In this document: positions 7,467 through 18,200 of the stretch, piece by piece
How the letters are laid out: each line of letters begins with the position of its first letter
Position numbering within the stretch: position 1 is the stretch's first letter
From: G963663615 sp963663615
GTDB lineage: Bacteria; Bacteroidota; Ignavibacteria; Ignavibacteriales; Melioribacteraceae
Direction: 5' to 3'
Assembly (NCBI GenBank): GCA_963663615.1
Contig: OY760517.1
Location: forward strand, 806,001-870,000
Length of the DNA: 64,000 nucleotides
The notes under the pieces: generated by a model
Seen by the model: only the letters and a program-made list of their open reading frames with translations
What the model was told of the DNA's origin: nothing
Databases searched by the model: none
Program-made: the position numbers and the translations under genes

Positions 7467-8630
7467 ATGGGTGAAATAATAAACGAAATTTATAACGGTT
7501 TTTCAACTTTCCTAACCTATACAGGTTTTGCAAACCTAACAATTGGTCACGTTGCCATGATTGCTGCAGGTTTGTTCTTCTTGTATCTTGGTATTAAAAA
7601 GGAATTTGAACCGCTGTTATTGGTACCCATAGGATTTGGTATCCTTATTGGTAATATTCCGTTTATGGAAGGTGCCAATCTACAGCTTGGAATTTATGAA
7701 TCGGGTAGTGTGCTAAACTACCTCTATTTTGGTGTACTAAAAGGAATTTACCCGCCGCTAATATTTTTGGGTATTGGTGCCATGACTGACTTTTCGGCAC
7801 TGCTTTCAAACCCAAAACTTATGTTATTGGGTGCTGCTGCACAGTTTGGTATATTCCTTACATTTATGGTAGCTCTGTGGTTAGGTTTCGATATTCAGGA
7901 AGCTGCTGCAATTGGTATAATTGGCGGTGCTGATGGTCCTACAGCTATTTTTCTTTCATCAAAACTTGCTAACCATCTACTCGGTGCAATTGCAATTGCG
8001 GCTTATTCATACATGGCACTGGTGCCTGTAATTCAGCCACCGGTTATTAAGTTGTTAACTACCAAGGAAGAAAGAAGAATTAAAATGAAACCACCAAGAA
8101 CTGTATCAAGAACTGAAAAGATACTTTTCCCAATTGTTGGTTTAATTCTTACTACATTTATTTCTCCGGGTGGTTTACCGCTTCTTGGTATGCTGTTCTT
8201 TGGTAACCTGCTTAAAGAGTCGGGTGTTACAAAACGACTTGCAGATACAGCTGCCAAACCTTTGATTGATATTGTTACAATTTTATTAGGTTTAACAGTT
8301 GGTGCTTCTACTCAGGCAACAACTTTCCTTACTCTGGATTCAATCAAAATATTTGCTCTGGGTGCAGCTTCTTTTATGGTTGCTACAGCAGCAGGTGTAA
8401 TTTTTGCCAAGGTTATGAACAAGTTCCTAAGTGACGAAAATAAACTTAACCCTATGATTGGTGCTGCTGGTGTTTCTGCTGTACCGGATAGTGCAAGGGT
8501 TGTTCATCATATGGGACTTGAAGAAGACCCAACTAACTATCTGCTTATGCACGCTATGGCTCCTAACGTTTCTGGTGTTATTGGTTCGGCAGTTGCGGCT
8601 GGTATTCTTCTTAGCCTATTAGCTCAGTAA
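7467..8630 (+). CDS. mmdB: Na+-translocating decarboxylase beta subunit
   Basis: A 387-residue multi-pass membrane protein of the OadB/MmdB/GcdB family. The signature GIIGGADGPTAIFLSSKLA (around residues 150-168) contains the conserved Asp linked to Na+ and carboxybiotin chemistry, and NPMIGAAGVSAVPDSARVVH is a second conserved block near the C-terminus. It decarboxylates carboxybiotin and exports Na+. It starts 3 bases after the carrier gene and closes the operon; a strong terminator follows. Together the operon can turn methylmalonyl-CoA into propionyl-CoA with gain of a sodium gradient. Confidence 0.95.
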   Translation: MGEIINEIYNGFSTFLTYTGFANLTIGHVAMIAAGLFFLYLGIKKEFEPLLLVPIGFGILIGNIPFMEGANLQLGIYESGSVLNYLYFGVLKGIYPPLIFLGIGAMTDFSALLSNPKLMLLGAAAQFGIFLTFMVALWLGFDIQEAAAIGIIGGADGPTAIFLSSKLANHLLGAIAIAAYSYMALVPVIQPPVIKLLTTKEERRIKMKPPRTVSRTEKILFPIVGLILTTFISPGGLPLLGMLFFGNLLKESGVTKRLADTAAKPLIDIVTILLGLTVGASTQATTFLTLDSIKIFALGAASFMVATAAGVIFAKVMNKFLSDENKLNPMIGAAGVSAVPDSARVVHHMGLEEDPTNYLLMHAMAPNVSGVIGSAVAAGILLSLLAQ

Positions 8631-8650
8631 TATAATTTAGCTTATAAATT

Positions 8651-8683
8651 AAAGCGAACTCTTTCACGGAGTTCGCTTTTTTT
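8651..8683 (+). terminator. Rho-independent terminator of the decarboxylase operon
   Basis: A perfect 11-bp stem (AAAGCGAACTC with GAGTTCGCTTT), 7-base loop, and a T run of seven overlapping the 3' arm; it begins 20 bases after the mmdB stop. Confidence 0.93.
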
Positions 8684-8756
8684 ATATTTAAACTCCACTT
8701 TTTTGCGGATATTATTTATATTGCTCCAAATAAAGTGTTAATTATGAAAGTTTATT

Positions 8757-9038
8757 GTGGCTAAATCGGAGCTTAAAAAATTAAAGAATTTGGGTGATGT
8801 TTCTGTTAAGATGCTAAACTCGGTTGATATATTTACCAAAGCCGACCTCGAAAAACTGGGGGCGGTGAATGTATATCATATTCTAAAAGCCCAAGGGTAT
8901 GAGGCATCCAGTATAATGGTATATGCCTTGTATGGTGCAATAAATAATCTGCATTGGAATGAGATACCTGACAGTGTAAAGAAAGAGTTAAAAAAAGAAA
9001 TCAATAATAGTCCGTTTGAGGATTTTAAAGTAGATTAG
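8757..9038 (+). CDS. TfoX/Sxy C-terminal domain protein
   Basis: 93 residues beginning with GTG. The pattern LKNLGDVSVKMLNSVDIFTKADLEKLGAVNVYHILKAQGYEASSIMVYALYGAI is a helix-hairpin-helix-type TfoX C-terminal domain without the N-terminal TfoX domain. In enterobacteria full-length Sxy/TfoX controls competence, but stand-alone C-terminal proteins have no settled role. It is 3 bases upstream of dgkA and probably co-transcribed. The GTG start has only weak ribosome-binding sequence. Confidence 0.75.
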   Translation: MAKSELKKLKNLGDVSVKMLNSVDIFTKADLEKLGAVNVYHILKAQGYEASSIMVYALYGAINNLHWNEIPDSVKKELKKEINNSPFEDFKVD

Positions 9039-9041
9039 CTA

Positions 9042-9407
9042 ATGAACTTCCTGAAGAAAGAAATTAAAAGTTTTGGATACGCATTTAACGGCATTGGTTT
9101 GCTGTTTAGGTATTGCAGCCATGCACGAATTCACGCTCTTGCTACTGTGGTTGCAATTGGGGCAGGTATTTATTTCAAGATTACTGCTATTGAGTGGACG
9201 ATTATATTTTTAACCATAGGTAGCGTAATTGCGGCAGAAGGATTTAATTCGGCAATAGAATACCTTGCTGACAAAGTTTCACCCGAGCATGATTTGCTAA
9301 TAAAATTGGCAAAAGATGTTGCCGCCGGTGCTGTACTAATTATGGCAATAACTGCCGTTATTGTAGCAATATTTATTTTTGGTGAAAAGATTATGGAGAT
9401 GGTTTGA
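9042..9407 (+). CDS. dgkA: Diacylglycerol/undecaprenol kinase family protein
   Basis: A 121-residue integral membrane protein with three hydrophobic helices and the family signature IAAEGFNSAIEYLADKVSPEHDLLIKLAKDVAAGAVL (around 66-102), which carries the conserved Glu, Asn and Asp-Ala-Ala residues. This phosphorylates diacylglycerol or undecaprenol. In Gram-positives and the FCB group the undecaprenol activity is usual; which substrate applies here cannot be told. Confidence 0.9.
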   Translation: MNFLKKEIKSFGYAFNGIGLLFRYCSHARIHALATVVAIGAGIYFKITAIEWTIIFLTIGSVIAAEGFNSAIEYLADKVSPEHDLLIKLAKDVAAGAVLIMAITAVIVAIFIFGEKIMEMV

Positions 9408-9433
9408 CTTACTTCCAAAATATACCGCATAGG

Positions 9434-10771
9434 ATGAAAATTGTTGTTGTTGGGGGGAATGCTGCTGGTCCGGCTGCTGCTGCCAAAGCAAAACGGACTA
9501 ACCCTGATGCGGATGTTGCTATGTTCGAAGCGGGGACTTATATTTCAACGGGCACTTGCGAGCTACCATACGTGCTGAACAACACTATCGGTAATGCTGA
9601 TGATTTAGTATTTTTCAATGCTGATGAATTCAGGGAGGAAAAAGGGGTTGAAACATTTACCGGTAATCTTGTAACAGATGTTAATGCACAAGAAAGAAAT
9701 ATTAAGGTTTTCGACAAGAAATCCCAAGCCAGTAAAATAGTTAACTACGATAAACTCATACTTGCTACTGGTTCTCGTGCAGTTTCAATTTCCGGGTTTA
9801 CTTCGAATTACAAAAATGTATTTAATCTAAAATCCGTTACCGATTTGAAGGCTGTACAATCTTATATAAATCAAAATGGTGTGAGGAGTGTATTAATAGT
9901 TGGTGCTGGGTATATTGGACTTGAGGCTGCTGATGCCTTTAGTGATATTTGTGATACTGTAACAATTGCAGACAAAAATTCATTGCCACTTGTCAATGCG
10001 GAGCCGGAAATAAGTAAACTCGCCATTGATCTGCTTGAACAAAATAATGTGAAATTTATTGGTGATTTTAAAGATATTACAATTAGGGGTGATGAATTTA
10101 TTAATCAGGTTAAGTTTGATAATGAGAAAATCAAAACTGATCTGGTGCTTGTCTCTGCAGGGGTGAAACCAGAAACTTCTTTAGCATTATCAGCTAAAAT
10201 TAATTTAGGGAACACAGGGGCAATAGCTGTTGATAACAAACTAAAAACTACCAATCAGCATATTTTTGCTGCGGGTGATTGCATTGAGGTTTCCGATTTT
10301 ATTACTGGCAAAAAAATATATCATCCGGTTGCTACAATTGCACACCAAAGCGGACATATAGCAGGAGAGAATGCAGCCGGTGGAAATAAAATATTCAAAC
10401 CTGTAATAAGAAATACAATTTTTAAACTTTTCGATAGTTATATTTGTCAGGTTGGTTTAAATGCGTTTGAGCTGGCACAGACTAACAAAACCTTTGAAAG
10501 TGTATCTGCTATTGCATATAATCTGGTTAAAGTTATGCCGGGCAGTAGAAAAATTTTCGGTAAAATATTGTACGATAAATACAATTTGCAAATATATGGA
10601 GCCCAGTTTGCAGGTGGTTCCGAAATAAGCGGGTATGGTGATATTATATCTTTGATGATTAAAAGCCGTATTTCTGTTTCAGAATTAGATGAAGTTAATT
10701 TTAATTATTCGCCACCTGTATCACCTTTTGTAAATTTACTTTCAGTATTAGGAAGAAAAATCAGGAAATAG
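9434..10771 (+). CDS. CoA-disulfide reductase / NADH oxidase-like flavoprotein
   Basis: About 445 residues. The N-terminal FAD-binding motif is KIVVVGGNAAGPAAA; the single redox cysteine lies in ISTGTCELPY, as in CoA-disulfide reductases and NADH oxidases. VLIVGAGYIGLEAA is the NAD(P)H-binding motif and HIFAAGDCIE the second FAD motif, followed by a dimerisation domain. The likely role is thiol or peroxide/oxygen defence. The ATG at 9434 begins right at the Rossmann strand. A TTG at 9404, overlapping the dgkA stop and preceded by GGAG at good spacing, is a real alternative that adds 10 residues. Confidence 0.88.
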   Translation: MKIVVVGGNAAGPAAAAKAKRTNPDADVAMFEAGTYISTGTCELPYVLNNTIGNADDLVFFNADEFREEKGVETFTGNLVTDVNAQERNIKVFDKKSQASKIVNYDKLILATGSRAVSISGFTSNYKNVFNLKSVTDLKAVQSYINQNGVRSVLIVGAGYIGLEAADAFSDICDTVTIADKNSLPLVNAEPEISKLAIDLLEQNNVKFIGDFKDITIRGDEFINQVKFDNEKIKTDLVLVSAGVKPETSLALSAKINLGNTGAIAVDNKLKTTNQHIFAAGDCIEVSDFITGKKIYHPVATIAHQSGHIAGENAAGGNKIFKPVIRNTIFKLFDSYICQVGLNAFELAQTNKTFESVSAIAYNLVKVMPGSRKIFGKILYDKYNLQIYGAQFAGGSEISGYGDIISLMIKSRISVSELDEVNFNYSPPVSPFVNLLSVLGRKIRK

Positions 10772-10772
10772 T

Positions 10773-11399
10773 ATGAAAAATTTAACTGTTGTAGATAATC
10801 CGTTGATTAAAAGAGATTTAACATATTTACGAAACAAAGAAACAAAAGAATACCAGTTTCGTTTGGCTTTAAAAAGAATTGCATACTCCCTAGTTATTGA
10901 AATCAGTAAAAGCCTTACTCTTGAAGAAACAGATGTTGAAACTCCTCTCGAAACAACTGCCGGATATAAAATCAAGGAAGATGTTATTCTCATTCCAATT
11001 TTGCGTGCCGGACTATCGTTGGTTGAGCCGTTTTTGGATATGATTCCGTATGCCAAAGTAGGTCATATTGGATTGCAGAGAAATGAAGAAACACTTCAGC
11101 CTGAAGAATATTATTTCAAAACTCCAAAAGAAATTGATTGCAGTAAAATAATTGTTCTTGATCCAATGCTTGCTACTGGTGGTAGTGCTTCTGCTGCATT
11201 CAAGTTTTTGAAAGACAGAAATGCAAAGGATTTTATTCTTGCAACTTTAATTGCTGCTCCGGAAGGTGTAAAACGTATGGAGGAAGATCATCCTGAAATT
11301 CCTGTGTTTACTGCTTCATTGGATAGACAACTGAACGATATTGGCTATATTGTGCCAGGTTTGGGAGATGCTGGTGACAGGACCTTTGGTACGTTTTAG
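10773..11399 (+). CDS. upp: Uracil phosphoribosyltransferase
   Basis: 208 residues, the usual Upp length. It converts uracil and PRPP to UMP (pyrimidine salvage). The PRPP-binding loop is IIVLDPMLATGGSA (around 127-140), with the flanking PILRAGLSLVEPFL block and the uracil-binding C-terminal end YIVPGLGDAGDRTFGT. It starts 1 base after the flavoprotein stop. Confidence 0.97.
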   Translation: MKNLTVVDNPLIKRDLTYLRNKETKEYQFRLALKRIAYSLVIEISKSLTLEETDVETPLETTAGYKIKEDVILIPILRAGLSLVEPFLDMIPYAKVGHIGLQRNEETLQPEEYYFKTPKEIDCSKIIVLDPMLATGGSASAAFKFLKDRNAKDFILATLIAAPEGVKRMEEDHPEIPVFTASLDRQLNDIGYIVPGLGDAGDRTFGTF

Positions 11400-12399
11400 T
11401 GTTCTCTTTATCCTTTTTAGCTTAACAATTAATGCTCAAATCCATCCGGTTGCCGAAGCCGATTCGTTATTGCGAATCGGACTGGATTTTATGCAGAATG
11501 CACAGTATGATAGTGCCAGTGCAACTTTTAATATGCTAAAAGAGAAGTATCCTGATATACCTTTGGGTGAAATTTACCTTGCCGGTTTACCAATTATAAA
11601 GCTTAGTGCGTTAAAAAAATATAATATCCCTGATTCTTTGATGGATAATCTTGAGGCTCTTCAGGATAATCTTGAGGACTCATTGGATTTACATGAAGAG
11701 GATCCGTGGTACTATTATTATGCCGGACTCGTAACCAATTTTAAGGTGTATCTACATTCGCTTAACGGGGATTATATATCATCGTTTTTTGATGGGTTAG
11801 GTGCTGTGGATTATTTTGTGCGTTGCACTGAGCTCGATTCCACTTTTTATGATGCCAGGGTTATGACTGGTAGCTCAATGATTTACAAAGGATTATTTAC
11901 CAAAAATATTGACTGGCTTCCTTTTGTTGATAACGAAGCTCCCGAAGGTGAAAAGATTCTTAAGGAAGTGTTGCCCTATAATCCGTATAGTTACTCCTAT
12001 GCAATCAATACTCTTGCATGGCTTAATATTAAGCGGGGTGATTACGATGCTGCTATCAAAATGCTGAAAAAGCTTTTTGTAAAGTATCCGGGCAATAGAA
12101 CGTACAGATGGACTCTTGGTGCTGCTTATACCGGAAAAGAGCCATTAAAGGCAATTACTGTTTTTAAGGATTTGCTAAAAGAGTATTTAAGGACAAATGA
12201 TCTCAATAACGTAATTACAGTTGAATTAAAGCATAAAATTGCACAACGTTATTTTGATGTTGGTGAAATTGGTCTTGCATTAAAGTATTGTAATGATATA
12301 TTGGAATTGAAATTAAACGACTTTGAAAAAGATATTCTGGATGATAGACTAAACCGGGTAGCTGATCTTAAAGATGAGTTGCTTGAGCTTAACAATTAG
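11386..12399 (+). CDS. Exported tetratricopeptide-type protein
   Basis: About 337 residues from a TTG at 11386, chosen because it gives a clean signal peptide (VRFSVLFILFSLTINAQ) and has AGGA just upstream; an ATG at 11368 would add a short hydrophilic lead. The gene overlaps the end of upp by 14 bases. The mature part has helical repeats of TPR style (for example ADSLLRIGLDFMQNAQYDSASATFNMLKEKYP and NTLAWLNIKRGDYDAAIKMLKKLFVKYPGN). Such proteins mostly act as periplasmic scaffolds. No specific function is visible. Confidence 0.75.
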   Translation: MVRFSVLFILFSLTINAQIHPVAEADSLLRIGLDFMQNAQYDSASATFNMLKEKYPDIPLGEIYLAGLPIIKLSALKKYNIPDSLMDNLEALQDNLEDSLDLHEEDPWYYYYAGLVTNFKVYLHSLNGDYISSFFDGLGAVDYFVRCTELDSTFYDARVMTGSSMIYKGLFTKNIDWLPFVDNEAPEGEKILKEVLPYNPYSYSYAINTLAWLNIKRGDYDAAIKMLKKLFVKYPGNRTYRWTLGAAYTGKEPLKAITVFKDLLKEYLRTNDLNNVITVELKHKIAQRYFDVGEIGLALKYCNDILELKLNDFEKDILDDRLNRVADLKDELLELNN

Positions 12400-12412
12400 C
12401 TATAGTAATGTT

Positions 12413-14581
12413 ATGATTACGGGTACTAAACAAAAACGTATGCTGGATGACCTCCTTGAGGCGTGTAATAAAAACCTGCCGAAAGTTAATGAGGACCTCA
12501 TTAAAAAAAGCTTCAGATTAAGTGAAGAGGCACATAAGAATCACTCTCGTGAATCGGGTGAACCTTATTTTTACCATCCTTATGCTGTTGCGATGATTGT
12601 TGCCAATGAAATACCGCTGGACGATATTTCAGTGGTATCGGCTTTACTACACGATGTTGTAGAGGATACAGAGTATTCTCTTGAGTTTATTGATCGTGAA
12701 TTTGGTCCCGAAGTTGCAGAAATTGTTGACGGTGTTACCAAGATGAGTGGCGTTTTTAAGGGGCATGAAATTACTCAGGCAGAAAACTACCGCAAGTTAC
12801 TTCTCTCAATGGTGAAAGATGTTAGGGTAATACTTGTTAAGTTTGCTGACAGGCTTCATAATATGCGCACGCTTGATTTTGTAAAGCCGGAAAAACAACG
12901 TCGTGTTTCAAAGGAAACAATTGAAATTTACGCCCCTTTTGCAAATAGGTTTGGTTTAGGTAGGGTAAAATGGGAACTGGAAGACCTTTCATTTAAATAC
13001 CTCAATAAAGAGGCTTATAACGAAATTGCCAAAAACTTAAAAGAGAAACGCAAGGAACGTGAAGAATATATTAGCAAGTTTCTCATTCCAATTAAAGAAA
13101 AACTTGATATTGAAGGGTTGAAATTCCAGATTGGCGGAAGACCAAAGCATTTCTATTCAATTTACAAGAAGATGATTAAGCAAAACACCTCTTTCGATCA
13201 AATTTTCGATTTGCTTGCAATAAGGGTAATTATTGAGGATAACGATCCCAATAAATGTTTTCTTGTACTCGGTATTATAAACCAGATATTCAAGCCAATC
13301 TCAGAAAGATTTAAGGATTATATCTCAATTCCCAAAAAAAATGGTTACCAGTCTATTCACAACACTGTAATTGGTCCCGAAGGTAAGCTCGTTGAAATAC
13401 AGATACGCACCAGAGCTATGCACGAAATTGCAGAGAAGGGTGTTGCTGCACACTGGCGTTACAAGGAAAATATGGCGAAAGCCGACAAAGACCTTGAGGA
13501 TTGGGTTAACTGGATTAGGGACATATTTGAGAATGCCAATAAAAACGAAGCTACCAAGGAAATTCTTGCCAGCTTTAAACTGAACCTATACCAGGATGAA
13601 ATTTATGTTTTTACTCCGCAGGGAGATTTAAGACGATTGCCTGCTAATTCAACCCCTATCGATTTTGCTTTCGATATTCACAGCAACGTTGGCTACCATT
13701 GCATCGGTGCAAAAGTTAATGGTAAAATTGTACCACTTAACACAAAACTTAATAGTGGCGATCAGGTTGAAATAATTACCTCTAAAAATCAGCACCCTAA
13801 TAAAGGCTGGCTAAAGTTTGCAGTTACCCATAAGGCAAAGCAGGGAGTAAGAAAGTATCTTAACAAGGAAGAAGAACGTATTGTTGAATCGGGCAAGGAA
13901 ATTTGGGAACGCAAGTTAAAAAAATACAAGTTCTCTTTCGACCAGAATGAAATGCAGCGTCTTGTTAATAAACTTAAATATGAAAACCCTAACAAGTTTT
14001 ACATTGCAGTTGCCAACGATAAAGTAGATATTGACGAAATATTAAATCCGAGTCAAGTTGAGGAAGAAGCTGTTAAAGTTGAAGAGTTTTCCTCTTTTGC
14101 TGAAATTGCCCGAACCGAAATGGGCGGGGTAGTTATCGATGGTGATTACAAAGGTATGGATGTTAATTTTGCCAAGTGCTGTCATCCTATTCCTGGCGAC
14201 CCGATTATTGGATACATTACAATTGGCGAAGGTATTAAAATTCACAGACGCGATTGCCGGAATATACATAACATGTCAAGGCATAACGAGGAAAGACTTG
14301 TTAAGGCGGATTGGCCAAAGGATAACGGTTCGTTATTTGTTGCGGGTATTAAAATTACCGGTGAGGATAATCCGGGAATACTTAAGGAAATATCCAATTC
14401 AATTACCAATTATAGAAATTCTAACATCAAGGCAATTAATATCCAAACTAATAATTCAATGTTCGAGGGTACGGTTGCTGTTTATGTTAATGATCTTGAA
14501 CACCTTACCAGACTTATACAACGTTTAAAAAAGAACAAGGATATTTACTCCGTTGAAAGGTTTGATTCCGATTCTGCCTGA
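12413..14581 (+). CDS. rsh: Bifunctional (p)ppGpp synthetase/hydrolase (RelA/SpoT)
   Basis: 722 residues from the ATG at 12413; an ATG at 12374 overlaps the upstream gene and is less likely. Domains in order: HD hydrolase (ALLHDVVEDT, the HDxxED motif intact, and KFADRLHNMRTL), synthetase (KKNGYQSIHNTV, VEIQIRTRAMHEIAEKGVAAHW), TGS (VFTPQGDLRRLPANSTPIDFAFDIHSNVG), a zinc-finger-like block with CCHPIPGD and HRRDC, and a C-terminal ACT domain. Both active sites look intact, so it should make and remove the stringent-response alarmone. It is the only RSH gene in the window. Confidence 0.96.
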   Translation: MITGTKQKRMLDDLLEACNKNLPKVNEDLIKKSFRLSEEAHKNHSRESGEPYFYHPYAVAMIVANEIPLDDISVVSALLHDVVEDTEYSLEFIDREFGPEVAEIVDGVTKMSGVFKGHEITQAENYRKLLLSMVKDVRVILVKFADRLHNMRTLDFVKPEKQRRVSKETIEIYAPFANRFGLGRVKWELEDLSFKYLNKEAYNEIAKNLKEKRKEREEYISKFLIPIKEKLDIEGLKFQIGGRPKHFYSIYKKMIKQNTSFDQIFDLLAIRVIIEDNDPNKCFLVLGIINQIFKPISERFKDYISIPKKNGYQSIHNTVIGPEGKLVEIQIRTRAMHEIAEKGVAAHWRYKENMAKADKDLEDWVNWIRDIFENANKNEATKEILASFKLNLYQDEIYVFTPQGDLRRLPANSTPIDFAFDIHSNVGYHCIGAKVNGKIVPLNTKLNSGDQVEIITSKNQHPNKGWLKFAVTHKAKQGVRKYLNKEEERIVESGKEIWERKLKKYKFSFDQNEMQRLVNKLKYENPNKFYIAVANDKVDIDEILNPSQVEEEAVKVEEFSSFAEIARTEMGGVVIDGDYKGMDVNFAKCCHPIPGDPIIGYITIGEGIKIHRRDCRNIHNMSRHNEERLVKADWPKDNGSLFVAGIKITGEDNPGILKEISNSITNYRNSNIKAINIQTNNSMFEGTVAVYVNDLEHLTRLIQRLKKNKDIYSVERFDSDSA

Positions 14582-14587
14582 TATATT

Positions 14588-15001
14588 ATGAAAAGATTAC
14601 TTGGAATAGATTACGGCGAAAAACGTATTGGCTTGGCTCTTACAGATCCACTCATGATGTTTGCCTACCCTCATGATACCATACCTAATGACCAAAAAAT
14701 TGTTGAAAACCTGCGAAAGGTTATTGATGAGTTTGGTGTTACGGAAATTGTCCTTGGCTATCCCCTTAAAGAAAGTGGTGAACGTACCCGTATTAGTCAG
14801 CGAATTGATGAGTTTACCAATATGCTCAAAAACAAGTTCAGGCTACCTGTTCACCTTGCCGATGAACGTTACTCCTCTTCAATTGCCCAGGAGCGTATTA
14901 TCAGTGCGGTTTCGAGTAAAAAAAAGAGAAGGGACAAGGGACTGATTGACAAAAATGCTGCTGCTGTTATCCTTGAGGATTACCTAAAAAGTTTGGACTA
15001 A
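14588..15001 (+). CDS. ruvX: RuvX/YqgF family putative Holliday junction resolvase
   Basis: 137 residues with an RNase H-like fold. The first acidic motif is LLGIDYGEKRIGLALTDP; EIVLGYPLKESGERTRIS and VHLADERYSSSIAQERI follow, and the last Asp is in DKNAAAVILEDYL. The family acts in pre-16S rRNA 5' end processing in several bacteria and was earlier proposed as a Holliday junction resolvase. It begins 6 bases after the RSH stop. Confidence 0.93.
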   Translation: MKRLLGIDYGEKRIGLALTDPLMMFAYPHDTIPNDQKIVENLRKVIDEFGVTEIVLGYPLKESGERTRISQRIDEFTNMLKNKFRLPVHLADERYSSSIAQERIISAVSSKKKRRDKGLIDKNAAAVILEDYLKSLD

Positions 15002-15086
15002 AGAACATTTTTACAAAATAATTTCCTCAACCAAAGTATTTTGCTTTTACCATAGAGAGGTTAAATTTTAGTGGTTTAACATCAAA

Positions 15087-15099
15087 GCCCTATCGGGGC
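15087..15099. repeat. Isolated REP-like palindrome
   Basis: GCCCTATCGGGGC on the plus strand (GCCCCGATAGGGC on the minus). Its CCCCGATAGGG core resembles the palindrome at 55697-55710 in the large array. It lies in the 226-base gap between the convergent ruvX and the exported-protein gene. It could be a lone relative or chance. Confidence 0.35.
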
Positions 15100-15173
15100 G
15101 ACATGTTGTATTAACTGCCGGTAACAAAGCGATAATAAGACTATGCTTTGCCTGTTACTCCTAGACTTATAAC

Positions 15174-15196
15174 AAAAAGGCGGCAAAATTACCGCC
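15174..15196 (-). terminator. Rho-independent terminator of the large T9SS protein gene
   Basis: On the minus strand GGCGG pairs with CCGCC around an 8-base loop and is followed by TTTTT; it lies about 33 bases after the stop codon at 15229. Confidence 0.7.
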
Positions 15197-15228
15197 CTAC
15201 GAAAACTAAAATATATCGTGATGGTATG

Positions 15229-18200
15229 CTATTTCATTAAGATCATTTTGCGAGTAGCAGAGAAATCATTAACCTGAATATTATAAAGGTAAACACCACT
15301 TGCCAAACTTGCTGCATTAAAGTTAACTGTATAAACACCCTGTGCTTTCTGTTCGTTAACCAGTGTTGTTACTTCACGACCAAGTATATCAAATATTTTT
15401 ATTGTTACTATACCTGCTTCCGGTATCTGGTAGTTTATTGTTGTACTTGGGTTAAACGGGTTTGGATAGTTTTGTGCCAATCCGTATTCGGTTACTTCAA
15501 GTTTTCCTGCGTAGGAAACATTCTGAATCGTTGTTTTTCCAATTATACTTTCTTCTGCGAAAATATGAGACATTGTAAATTTTGCATCAACATTTTCATC
15601 AACTACCAGTCTTAATTTCGCTACTCTGTTACCAATTCCATCCATTTCTAATGAATAGGTACTTACTTTTTCTAAATCACCAGTTTCTTTTGTGAATTTA
15701 ATTTCGTCATAAACACCAAGAACTTCATTGGTATTAACATCCACCAACTCAACTTTAAAACTTACGAAATCATCCTTTTTAAATGACTTGGAGATTGAAT
15801 TCTTATTTACTACAGAATAAAGTAAGCTAAGTTGTAATTGCGTATTATTATTTACTTCAAATGATTTTGTTTCCAAAAGAGCATTTAATTCGTTGCAGTT
15901 ATTAATTGGTGTATTTTCATCAACATCTACAAATTCAAGTAAAGTGCCATCAACAAGTATATCGGCAAGCGTAAAATATATCTCTGCTTCATTAGTTGAG
16001 ACAATACCCTCCCTACCTGTTGAAGTAATCATTTTATTCTCTTTTGGTACAAGATCATCGATGATATTGGAACTTAGTAATTCATTTGGAGTGTAGATTT
16101 GTCCTGAAGAATGAATTGTTGTAGCAAATACATTGTCAATAGTTGGAGCATAATTTAGCTCAATCCCGGTTCCTGAAATACCAAATGATCTAATTGTCCA
16201 ACTCGAATTAAATATGAATTTTTTATCTTGGTTTTGAGACCAACCAATTACATATCCATCATCTGCAGTTCTTTCAATTGCAGCTTCCGTTACATAGTTT
16301 CCAAACTTCCAGCTTTGTGGATTCCATGACTTTGTTGAAGTGCCTTGAAGTCCTCTAAGAACAAGTTGTTTTGTTGTTGCGTAAACTGTACTTAGTTTTG
16401 TAGGATCTTCAATATAAGGTGTATCCTTTTCTCCTACCCATACAACTCTGGGATTTAGATCAACATCCATAATTACCATTTCTGGTTTTAAGTTTCTTGT
16501 CATACCACAATTTGCTGAAACTTCAGAATACCAGTTCCAAGTTAAAGGTTGAGATATACTTCCGCAATAAGTTTGCTGGTATTTAATTGCCGTATTGCTC
16601 TCCTGCCAAACTATATGCATATAATATCCTGAAGAATGCTCTAGTCCAACAACAGATGCATAAATAGAGTTAGCAGTTGTATTTGGTAGCTTCTCGAAAC
16701 CCCCGCTATACCACTGAATTGCTGAAAATGGGTTTGCTCTATAACCTCTTAGAAAGTAAATTCCTGGTTCGTAATTGAAACCTCCCAAGTCTTCAACTCT
16801 CCATAAAGAAAGATATTGTTGACCACCAACGACAGCGATAGTCGGTTGAGCATCGAATTCAAAATTACCTGTATAATCTGTTTCAAATAACTGATGGGTG
16901 GTTCCTAAAGTTTTGGTTGCAGCATTATATTCTGCCATCTTTATTTTATATCCATTTGGATACTCTTCCTGATATACGATAATAATGCTGTTACCATAAT
17001 TTGCAATTGATGGTTGCTTGCAATTTGATTCAGATAGTGGTTGTCTATTATTACCAAGAGACCAAAGAATTCCATCAGCAGATTGTTCGATCCATATGCG
17101 CTCTTTACTTTCGTAAACAGCAATGTAACTATTTGAAGACAATTGAATTATTTTTCGCTGATTTGTACATGTAAAATCGTTTAAGTTATCCGTGTTATGT
17201 AATGCCTTGTAGTTGACTGTATAACTAGATGCACTGGTTGGATAAGCTAGTCTTTCATTGTTTGTAGAGCCATCTTCCCATTCAATAAACTGATATACTT
17301 TATCTCCTTTTTCAGCATATTCAGCAGCATAGAGTTTTGTAAAATAAGGAGAAGCAATGCCTAATTCAGTGTATGGTGTTTGTTTTGCCTCACCATGATG
17401 CATAACTTCAGTAGTTATTACATCGTTATTATTTTCACCAAGTGCGTTAATATTTAGCTGAACTGCAGGGTGATAATTGGCTGTGTGAATTGCATCTTCA
17501 TCTACATTAATTACAAGTTCTTTTTTTATGTTATTATTATCACCATCCCAATTGAACAGTTTTACGGTTGTGTTGTTTACTGTATAATTGTTATTTTCAA
17601 CTGCAATACGTCTTTCAGAAAATTGTTGCATACCAAACACATGCGGGCTATTAAACCAAAATGACCATAACCCATTTTCCTCATTATATTGTGCCACTCT
17701 TCCAAAATTATTCAAACTGTTAAAATTTGTTCGGACGGCTACAAGACATTCTGTTTTTACTTCGAAATCCAGAGTGATATTTGTTGCATCGGTTGTAAGG
17801 CTTGGTGAACTACTAGAAAAATATGTTGCAATTTCACCTGGAAGGAAACTTGAACCAATATTTACTTCAAAGTTTGGAAATTCGTATGCCATTAAAGGAA
17901 CACCACTAAGAACATTTGTTAATAATGCATTGATAATAGGATCATCAGCATTTGCATCATAGTTCCACTCCGAAGCATATAAAGTTGAAGGGTTAAAAAT
18001 CAGTTTATAACCATCATTATAATCTCCTTCCAGACTAAATGAACCATAAAGCGGACCATCAGCAGTAACAGACCCATGCGAATTAAGCATGTCTGTTATA
18101 ACATCAATTTCACCCTCACCATGCAGATGCACGTACAATTCAACTTGGTTGTTCGGTTTTACGTCTACATCAACATCGTCAATATTTATATACCAACTGT

